This document shows, in pieces, positions 5,968 through 12,960 of a DNA stretch of 12,960 bases. A program made the position numbers and the translations under genes. The stretch covers positions 1-12,960 of the forward strand of contig JADNYV010000911.1 in assembly GCA_015501055.1 (NCBI GenBank), written 5' to 3'. Positions within the stretch are counted from its first letter, which is position 1. The number at the start of each line of letters is the position of its first letter. The notes under the pieces were generated by a model. It saw only the letters and a list, made by a program, of their open reading frames with translations. It did not search any database and was not told the DNA's origin. Origin of the DNA: Mucidula mucida (lineage: Eukaryota > Basidiomycota > Agaricomycetes > Agaricales > Physalacriaceae).

Positions 5968-8660
5968 TCATGCCTTGGGCGCCAGATCCAACAAATCCGT
6001 CTTCAACTTGTTCAAGGCATCCACCGCAGCTTTGATCTCCAGATCCGTCTCCGGTGTTTTCGGTTCCGCCTTCAAGGCGCGAATGGCATCGCCCTGCTCC
6101 GCAATCTTGGCCTCTACAGCAAGCATCTCGGGCGTCCTGATAACATCGGGAGACAGCGCCGCAGGTGCCTTCGAAGGCTTCTTCTTTCCCGCTTTTGGCT
6201 TCGGCGCCTCCTCTACCTCAGGAAGACCACCGAACTTGGCCCGGAATTTTTCAGCCATGTTCTCCTCGATTTTCTTGAACAAGTGGGCTGGCTTGCCGAT
6301 CGTATGGCCGGCAAGGATGTCCGTTGACAAAACGTCGGGTACAGCGCGCGCCGGGACATTGAGCTGCTCTAAAATGGCCGCTGACGTTGCAGGCATGTAG
6401 GGATACACCAGCGTCGATAACACCCAGATCAGGTTGACCGCGCGGGAGACGACCTGTGCGCAGCGCTTGGGATCCGAAGTCATCAAGGCCTTTCCAAGAC
6501 CGGACGACTGCAAGTAATTGTTTCCGAGACCTGAGATCTGCATGACAGTGTGCAAACCTTTGCGGAGCTTGACAGCCTCCATGTCGGAAATGTATTCTTG
6601 TAGGGAGGCGTTGACGTCTATGATGAATTTTGCGTCGTGTTCGTCATTGGGAGAAAGCGGACCAGGTTCGTCTCCACTTTCTGGGATGACACTGTCGTAC
6701 TGTGACGATACGAACTTCAGGACCCGATTGACGAAATTTCCAAAACTACAATCGATTGAGCAATGCTGTTTCTTACGAATGAGCATCAACTCACTTATTT
6801 AGAAGTACGTTATTGTTAGCAGCAATCTACAGAGATCATGAGGATAATACATGTGAAGTGTGCTTGAGAGACCTACGCAGTCCGCCCAGGAAAACATGGC
6901 ATCGGCCGTTTCTGGGCGCGTCGACAGAAGATAATAACGCCAAACGGATGCTGGTATGCCCGTCTCTTTCGCGGCTGGACCGAAGACGCCACGATTTCTA
7001 CTTTTCGAGAATTTACCGCCCTCGTAATTAAGGTATTCTGTAATGATTGTATTCAGTATGGAGTGAATTGGTCTGTAAACTATTACCTGTGGTGGACAAG
7101 TGGTGTAACGTTGACCAGTTACGTCCATCCGCAAGCTGAATGGAGGGGAAGTACACGGTATGGAAATACACATTGTCTTTGCCCATAAACTGATAGAGAT
7201 GAACGTCTTTGGGATTGAACCACCATTTCTCCCATTCTGGTGTATAATTGGCAGTGATACTGGGGTATCCGATGGGTGCGTCGTACTATGAAGGTGAGTG
7301 AGCTAATAGATAGGATCGCCGAATGTTCTGCCATTACCCAAACATCTAGACGAGACGCGTCAGTGACATGTATATCAACCGTATATGCCTTACATAAGAC
7401 TTTGCCCTCCATCGCCTTGTCCTCCTCCGAATCTATAGGCACCTTGACACCCCATTTGAGATCTCTTGTCAACGGGGTCGGAAGCAGACCGGCTTTGACA
7501 CGGGCGTCAACTATTTCACCGTTGGCATTAATGACGGAGTTGGGAGACCAATGGCCAGCTTTCCACGACTTCTTGATCCACTCTTCCGTCCGTGGTTGTA
7601 TCTCATTGAGCTTGAGATAGTTGTGTGTAGAGGTTCGGGTCGTTACTTTGTGGTCCTTGTTGACCATACAACGAGGCTTGATTAGCTCAATTGCATCTAA
7701 GGTACGGCTACAGAGATCGCATTGGTCTCCCCGAGCATCCTGAGTGATTTTGTCAGTTATACACGCAGATATAGAGAGAACACAACTTGCTTCGTAGCCA
7801 CAGTGCGGGCACACGCCTTCGACGAAGCGGTCTGCTAAGAATCTGAAAGAGCCGATTAACGATAAGCATTGGAACATAGAAAGATACGTGCTTGGGGCAC
7901 CCTTCGCAATAGACTTGTTCCTTGTCCTGCTTTTCGAGGTATCCATTCTTTCGTAGATTCCGGTAGATACCTTGGCAGATACTAGCTTCGAGATGAGCGA
8001 AGATATGGAAGATATGTCGGAAGCCTACGTGGAATGCCATTCCGTGGAAGTGCGTCCAAAGTAGTCAAAACTATGGAGAGATGAGCATGATTTAGGGACT
8101 GAAGAAAGGATTGGTACCCAATGTCAAACCACTCATAGGTCTCCTTATGGAGAAGGTGGTACTTGTCGCAAAGTACTTTGGGCTCTACACCTTCCTTTAT
8201 GGCCTGAGTCTCTGTCGCAGTTCCGTATTCGTCGGTTCCACAGATATACAATGTAGTTCGATTTCTCGTCCCTGTCCGACAAGAAGTTGAAACATCAAAG
8301 GTGCTTCATCGCATCCACGTACGATTGTAACTGCAGCCATATTAGCCTCTACATCGACCAACAATGCTGAAAACGCACCGACTGAAGACGTCGGCACTCA
8401 GAGTACTTCCAATGATGTTCCCTGTGTTTCTGGTCAATCAAAGTCCAGCCCAATGGGTTGCTGGCGTACCCAGATGGGGTACATTGTTGCAGTATGGCAA
8501 TGCTGAAGTGATTAGGATATTTGTTTCGCCCTCCTTGGGTAGTCTAGTGACAGATCAGCTTTTCAAGTGGCCTCTGGCTTGTCACGTACATGGCTGGGGC
8601 ACCTGGATGTGGTATAATCTGCAATAGGCCATCTGCTTGTCTAAATTTCTGTGTCGCCAT
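5968..8660 (-). CDS. MES1: Methionyl-tRNA synthetase, cytosolic (class Ia), 685 residues
   Basis: The enzyme attaches methionine to tRNA-Met using ATP and supplies both initiation and elongation. The 14 exons are 8590-8660, 8470-8543, 8379-8421, 8323-8330, 8118-8271, 8029-8070, 7892-7981, 7791-7842, 7394-7739, 7338-7345, 7087-7285, 6877-7037, 6795-6826 and 5968-6745. Introns are 46-52 nt and all exons join in frame. Landmarks: [18 protein letters not shown] (HIGH-type motif HLGN, residues 47-50), [15 protein letters not shown], Cys pairs C156/C159, C172/C175 and C185/C188 of the zinc-knuckle insert, [18 protein letters not shown], and KFSKS (371-375, KMSKS type). The anticodon-binding helical domain starts near [11 protein letters not shown] (428). 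A Lys/Pro-rich linker leads to a WHEP-like C-terminus (about 637-685, [12 protein letters not shown]). The fourth Cys pair is incomplete (C202, with N at 205). Oddities are two 8-nt exons and two GC-AG introns (7843-7891 and 7740-7790). There is no N-terminal GST-like domain or targeting signal. The start ATG (8658-8660, context GACGATGG) is the first methionine of exon 1. Confidence 0.96.
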
Positions 8661-8995
8661 CGTCAGCACTGTCTGGCAGTCGAGGTGAACTCGGAGTAAG
8701 AGGACAAGGAGCGCTATCGATGACTCGAGGCCCCTCGGCAAGCTGTGCCGAGCCCTACGACGCGTACAACGCGTACAAATGTCTGATCATAAACTCGGGT
8801 TAAATACTGGATGCGCGTATTTTCGTTGCAATATTGTGAGAGATCTGCATTGGAGAACTCTATGGGGGCTGTCAGGGTTCTCGTCGACTCTGGTGAGCAG
8901 GACGACCAGGTTCTCGGAGGAACGGTCCGATGCCTGCCGGATGCAGGCTGCCCCTGCATGCTTGCTAACGCCTTGCTTCTTACCTTCATGCTAGT
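8661..8995. promoter_or_regulatory. Shared promoter region of the divergent synthetase and transporter genes
   Basis: The 335 bp between the two proposed start codons must hold both promoters and 5' leaders. It contains a hairpin-forming CTCGGCA-AGCTG-TGCCGAG (8734-8752) and two tandem 9-bp units ACGCGTACA (8760-8768, 8769-8777), each with an ACGCGT hexamer. A further inverted repeat, ATGCAGG/CCTGCAT, lies near 8941-8959. The stretch just before the transporter ATG (GCTAACG, then a T-rich run, then GCTAG at 8990-8994) looks like the 3' end of an intron. Part of this region may therefore be a transporter 5' UTR exon and intron. Confidence 0.5.
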
Positions 8996-11474
8996 ATGAC
9001 CTGGTTCAAGTATATCGTTACACTCTCAGCTCCTTGCTAGTGCTAACTCATGCCAGGAAACTCGTCAAGCCGCTTGGCGAAGGCCATTCAGCGTCCAATG
9101 AATTCACCTTTACAGCCGTTATCTTGGGTTTACTAATAGGAAGCCTATTGTGCTTTACCAATCTCTACTTTGGCTTGCAGACGGGATTTATCAGTATGTG
9201 CGTCGAATACCTTGTAGTATCAGTCTTCAAGCAAGTGATACCGTCTCTGTAGGATGTCGTTACAATCCGCCTTGATTGGTTTCCTGATATCTAGGATGCT
9301 TCCGAAACCTCTTAGTCCCCAAGAGATCATCGTCGTACAGACGACGGCTGTGGCTACTGGAACGATGCCTCTCGCAGTATGGTTTACGTTTCTCAACATG
9401 ACGCCTCGAGCATAATCATTCATAGGCAGGTTTCGTGGGCATTCTACCGGCGCTAGGTCTACTGGATGAAGAGAGAGACGGCACTCCGCCTGTGCACTTA
9501 TCTTGGATTGCTGGTGTAGGATGGTCGCTTGCCGTCGCGTTCTTCGGGTGAGGTATATGGTTACGCCAGAACTCAGGACTTACGTTCTATTTATAGCGTT
9601 TTCATGTCCCCACCTATACGGAAACAAGTGGTTTGTCCGTCATCGATGATCTCTCGTATGTACGCCTTATATTTCCTTAGATTATTGAAGAACAGCTTGC
9701 TTTTCCGTCCGGCACTGCAACTGCCCACCTCATATCCGTTCTACATAAGCTTCCGCCCCCAGAAGCAACTTTGCGTCATCGACACGGTTACCAACGGATA
9801 GACGAGGAAGAATCTGTACAGAATGAGCATGATTCGGTTCACAGTGAAGAGGAGGCGCTCGTATTGGCCGAGCAAGAAGTCGTTCAAGAGACCGGGTGGC
9901 ACACCCTTCTCTGGAGTTTCGCCACCTCTGGACTGATGACAGTGAGTAGAGTTATACGGCGTCGCGAGCGGCTGATTTATAATTCTATCTTAGCTTGCTG
10001 CCTATTTCTTCCCCGTTATCTTCGCTATACCCATATTTGGCAACTATCTAGCTAGCAGCTGGTTATGGAGCTTCACGCCCAGTCTATCCTATGTTGGTCA
10101 AGGTATCATCATGGGATTTCCTGTCACCCTTTCGATGAATCTGGTAGAGATTGTTTTCTGTGCTCTGAGAGCTCACTGATACATTCACACAGGGTATGTT
10201 CGTGGGTTGGGCAATCTTGTCACCTTTGTCAAAATATTCTGGCTGGGCACCTGGTCCTGTGGGAAGTATGACAGACGGTGCCCGTGGATGGATCCTCTGG
10301 GTATCGCTTGCCATTATGTGTGCGGACAGTCTTGTCTCCCTTTTGCCTGTCGTCTTCGGATATATCAAAGATGTTGTTGTCTCTGGTGGAAAAGATGGTC
10401 TGCGAGACGACAAGGAAACTGAAACTGAAGATCGCCTGGTGCCTACGAAATGGGTCATCATTGGATGGAGCGTCAGTGTAATCGTCGGAACGTTTCTTGT
10501 CTGGCTGGTGTTTGGGCATGAAGGCATCAAGCCTTGGGCAACATTTATAGGCTTCGTGATGGGAGGAATGCTCAGTATCCTAGCGTATGTTGTTTCAACC
10601 TGGACGCATAGTTTTTTCTCATCAGTCACGTTTCGTCGCAGCGTCCGAGCATTAGGGGAGACCGACATAAATCCTGTGTCTGGGCTCGGAAAGATCTCTC
10701 AGCTCTTCTTTGCCTGGATTCAACCCGGAAATATTGTCGCGAATATCATAGCTGGAGGTGTAGCCGAAGCCGGCGCACAACAGTGAGTCGATTCCGTGAT
10801 GGTAACCTTTGTTGTATAAACCATATTCCAGAGCTGGTGACTTGATGCAGGATTTGAAGACTGGACATCTTTGTCATGCTTCTCCTAGGGCGCAGTTCTA
10901 CGGACAATTGATTGGGTCGACTTTCTCCATAGTGGTTACGACTACGGCGTACACTCTATACAATCGTGCCTATGAAATTCCGGGACCGTCCTTTCCAGCA
11001 CCGACTGCATACGTATGGCTTAGCCTTGCAAGATTACTTCGTACGCGGAGAGCATTATTTCAAGTGAACTTGAATTGACGCGTTCTAGGCGACGGGAAAC
11101 TACCTGACCAGAGTGGTATCTTCATGCTCGCCTTCGCCGTAATATTTGGATTTAGCGCTGCTGTCAAGAACTACGCGGCACGAAAACAGCTATGGTGGGC
11201 GAAGTGGATACCTTCAGGAGTGGCCTTCGCGATTGGGTTTTTGAATACGCCGTCATTCTCCATCGCGAGACTTCTTGGTGGCATTCTAGATCATGTTTAT
11301 CGGACTAGATTCTCAAAGAATCCGTCGGATATACGCCTCATAGTCGTCGCCAGTGGATTCGTCTTGGGCGAAGGCGTGACCAGCGTGATTTCTCTCGTTC
11401 TTCGTACCTTTGGTGTTGGAGCAATCAGTTGTTGGGGATGTGGTCATGGAATGTGTGGCGGATGTCCTGCATGA
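8996..11474 (+). CDS. OPT-superfamily (oligopeptide-transporter-like) membrane protein, 657 residues
   Basis: OPT proteins are polytopic transporters of small peptides or metal chelates. I infer membrane location from the many hydrophobic segments; the substrate cannot be told. The 11 exons are 8996-9009, 9057-9197, 9253-9376, 9426-9547, 9597-9630, 9681-9941, 9994-10143, 10193-10584, 10642-10782, 10832-11040 and 11089-11474. Introns are 47-57 nt, all GT-AG, and joins are in frame throughout. Family landmarks in order: LLIGSLLCFTNLYFGLQTGF, ISMMSLQSALIGF, PLSPQEIIVVQTTAVATGTM, LAFPSGTATAHLIS, IPIFGNYLASSWLWSFTPSL, YVGQGIIMGFPVTLSMNLGM, INPVSGLGKISQLFFAWIQP and NIIAGGVAEAGAQQAGDLMQ. A long acidic loop (about residues 167-211, HRHGYQRIDEEES) is probably cytosolic. 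The tail CWGCGHGMCGGCPA carries four cysteines. It resembles the uncharacterised yeast YGL114W-type branch more than the classical peptide branch. The N-terminus is short (about 22 residues before the first membrane segment), and an upstream exon is possible, so the start is the least certain part. Confidence 0.94.
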
Positions 11475-11771
11475 AGTACTTGGCTCAATCGACTTTATCT
11501 ATTTACTTATACCATAGATGAATTGCGTACTGTAATAGAACTATTTGCTGCCTAGTATATGATGTTGTATTATGGGAGTAGGGATGTTTGTGCCGTGCAG
11601 CCAACATTGCAGCCATTGCTGGCAAACGTTACATGTCGCTTGAAATCCTTCCCTCCAAAGCTGAAATCAATTGCTCGATGGTAAAGTTGCAGGGGAACCT
11701 AGTCTTAGACAGACTCGAACGCTTGAGGGCAGGCTGAGACTAGGACACCGGACTATGTAAATCAACAGCTG
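11475..11771. other. Transporter 3' flank; hairpin at 11698-11744, no gene
   Basis: The stretch begins with the presumed 3' UTR of the transporter. The only clear structure is an inverted repeat CCTAGTCT (11698-11705) with AGACTAGG (11737-11744) around a 31-nt interior. The interior contains GTTCGAGTC on the minus strand, which resembles a T-arm, but the whole is only 47 nt and has no A-box, so it is not a tRNA gene. Confidence 0.5.
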
Positions 11772-11773
11772 TA

Positions 11774-12038
11774 CTATCCGTACCGGTGGTCCGGATAATC
11801 ACCTAGAAGCGGTTAAAGTGGAAATAAGTCCCAGAATACAGCATTTCCCGGTCTCGATGATTTAAGAATCTAAATCAGATACCTTTTTTACATCTCTGAG
11901 CGAAGCAGTGAGAAAATAGACGGATGGGAGGTATATGAAAACCGCGACGCGAGCATCAAAACTCACTGATCAGATCAGTGTTTCGGGTATTTCAGGCGCT
12001 GGAGGTTCCCAGAAAATCTGGGAAAGCTGTAGTACATA
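11774..12038 (+). repeat. Left 265-bp terminal inverted repeat
   Basis: This is the reverse complement of 12517-12253. Differences are a G/A change at about 11821, two changes in the CCCAGAAAATCTGGG stretch near 12008-12022, and one near 12029. Otherwise the arms are the same, including a T run preceding CATCTCTGAGCGAAGCAG. Confidence 0.93.
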
Positions 12039-12252
12039 AATATACCATGTATGTAGTAGTCTAGCCTGACCGCTATCAACTTAGAGGAGTGACGAAGCTT
12101 TATACCTCGAAATGAGTCGTCGAAGCGTGATGTAACAGCGTGACGCTTGACTTGGTGAATAGTCACGCTCTGACAGTCGGGAGGCATCGATAGCTTCGTC
12201 TGTGTTTTCTCTGTTGAAGAATGATAGCCAATCAGTGTATTGAGCATGGATC

Positions 12253-12517
12253 TATGTACTATAGCTTTCCCAGACTTTTTGGGAACCTCCAGCGCCTGAA
12301 ATACCCGAAACACTGATCTGATCAGTGAGTTTTGATGCTCGCGTCGCGGTTTTCATATACCTCCCATCCGTCTATTTTCTCACTGCTTCGCTCAGAGATG
12401 TAAAAAAGGTATCTGATTTAGATTCTTAAATCATCGAGACCGGGAAATGCTGTATTCTGGGACTTATTTTCACTTTAACCGCTTCTAGGTGATTATCCGG
12501 ACCACCGGTACGGATAG
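12253..12517 (-). repeat. Right 265-bp terminal inverted repeat
   Basis: This is the partner of 11774-12038 in opposite orientation, ending in CGGATAG followed by TA. The open frames that run across this arm (for example 11975-12313 and 12426-12686, both minus) come from the repeat sequence and show no protein similarity. Confidence 0.93.
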
Positions 12518-12519
12518 TA

Positions 12520-12960
12520 TTGTATGAGATTCTTCGTCTTCTTGCTTTCTCCAGTACTCCACCCATCGTTATGGTTCGCTTGATGCTTATCTTTTTGTCT
12601 GCCTTCTGGTTCCTACATCCAGATTCATTACCCTGGGTCTGTGAGCAACTTAGCGCCCTTTGGATGCTCAAGTCACCAAATCCCATGTCACTGCATGGCG
12701 TCTGGCACCTCGCGTCGGCCCCAGGACTCGATAGGATCAGTGAATTCTATATTGTTTCCACGCACATGTCTGGGGCTCAACCTCTCGGATGTGAGGACTC
12801 GGGTTAACCGTCTAGTCTGAATCCTGTTCATGGCTTTTGTGGGACTATTCTCTTTTCCCAAGAACGACTTCTAAGCTGTCCAAAGTCCTGATCGCCGTCC
12901 TGGAACTTATCTGCATTCATGACATCACCTGGCTTCCTCACGCCACTCGCGTATTTTTTC
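12520..12960. other. No recognisable gene before the window end
   Basis: A + frame (12520-12807) contains a hydrophobic MVRLMLIFLSAFWF segment but no known domain, and it starts at the edge of the inverted-repeat element. On the minus strand a short protein-like frame (about 12830-12922, reading NADKFQDGDQDFGQLR) could be part of an exon of a gene lying to the right. It has no splice context that I can support. I therefore annotate neither. Confidence 0.35.

Larger units (their letters stand above)
11774..12517. mobile_element. Non-autonomous foldback/MITE-like DNA transposon, 744 bp, TA target site
   Basis: The element starts CTATCCGTACCGGTGGTCC and ends with the exact complement. It is flanked on both sides by TA (11772-11773 and 12518-12519), the target duplication typical of Tc1/mariner-type elements. 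The two arms (11774-12038 and 12253-12517, 265 nt each) differ at about four positions. A 214-bp centre carries no transposase; its only structure is a small inverted repeat, AGCGTGAC/GTCACGCT (12137-12144, 12162-12169). Each arm also contains the palindrome CACTGATCAGATCAGTG. An autonomous partner would have to supply the transposase. The relic at 4064-4509 is not shown to be related. Near-identical arms imply recent insertion or strong constraint on arm pairing. Confidence 0.85.

Noticed and set aside
5975..6400. 141-codon + strand open frame
   Set aside because: It is the shadow of the last synthetase exon, whose codon usage leaves the opposite strand open.
8779..8999. Upstream frames that could extend the transporter N-terminus (for example through FSSTLVSRTTRFSEER, spliced to MTWFKK)
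   Set aside because: A splice from 8924 to 8995 would be in frame, but the donor (GTCCGA) is poor and the peptide does not look like a transporter N-terminus. The ATG at 8996 was preferred.
10084..10668. 194-codon minus-strand open frame
   Set aside because: It is antisense to conserved exons of the OPT-like transporter and has no domain of its own.
11698..11744. Possible tRNA on the minus strand (GTTCGAGTC inside a closed stem)
   Set aside because: The stem-to-stem length is only 47 nt, there is no A-box or D-arm, and the anticodon arm cannot be drawn. It is kept only as a hairpin.
12426..12686. 86-codon minus-strand ORF
   Set aside because: It straddles the right arm of the inverted-repeat element and its flank; the frame is a by-product of the repeat.

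Overview
The window looks like nuclear DNA of a filamentous basidiomycete, most likely an Agaricomycete. Two conserved genes are cut by 13 and 10 spliceosomal introns of only 46-57 nt, and the window holds a relic of a DDE transposase type I associate with basidiomycete genomes. I cannot name the genus from sequence alone. About half of the window (from 5968 to 11474) is two well-preserved, divergently transcribed genes. The rest is gene-poor and rich in repeats and relics.

Layout. 3-188: possible 3' end of a + strand gene entering from the left. 189-1578: no supportable gene, one perfect 15-bp-arm palindrome. 1579-2114 (-): a small acidic ORF that reads as one protein only across a one-base frameshift. 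2990-3131 and 3424-3583: two diverged copies of a dispersed repeat, with a third inverted copy at 4732-4868. 4064-4509 (-): truncated DDE transposase. 4891-5077: eleven perfect copies of a 17-bp minisatellite whose last copy supplies the ATG of a small two-exon gene (5072-5586, +). 5968-8660 (-): cytosolic methionyl-tRNA synthetase in 14 exons. 8661-8995: shared promoter. 8996-11474 (+): OPT-superfamily membrane transporter in 11 exons. 11774-12517: a 744-bp non-autonomous element made of two 265-bp inverted arms and flanked by TA. 12520-12960: no recognisable gene.

Both large gene models were built by hand from conserved protein motifs. Every exon joins in frame, to 685 and 657 codons before the stop. 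The synthetase gene has two 8-nt microexons and two consecutive GC-AG introns. The most unusual structure is the 17-bp array. Because of its unit length, each copy starts a six-codon ORF whose TGA overlaps the next copy's ATG (ATGA). If transcribed as a leader, ten short uORFs would be chained directly into the start codon of the downstream gene. Apart from sharing a promoter region, the synthetase and transporter have no obvious functional link.
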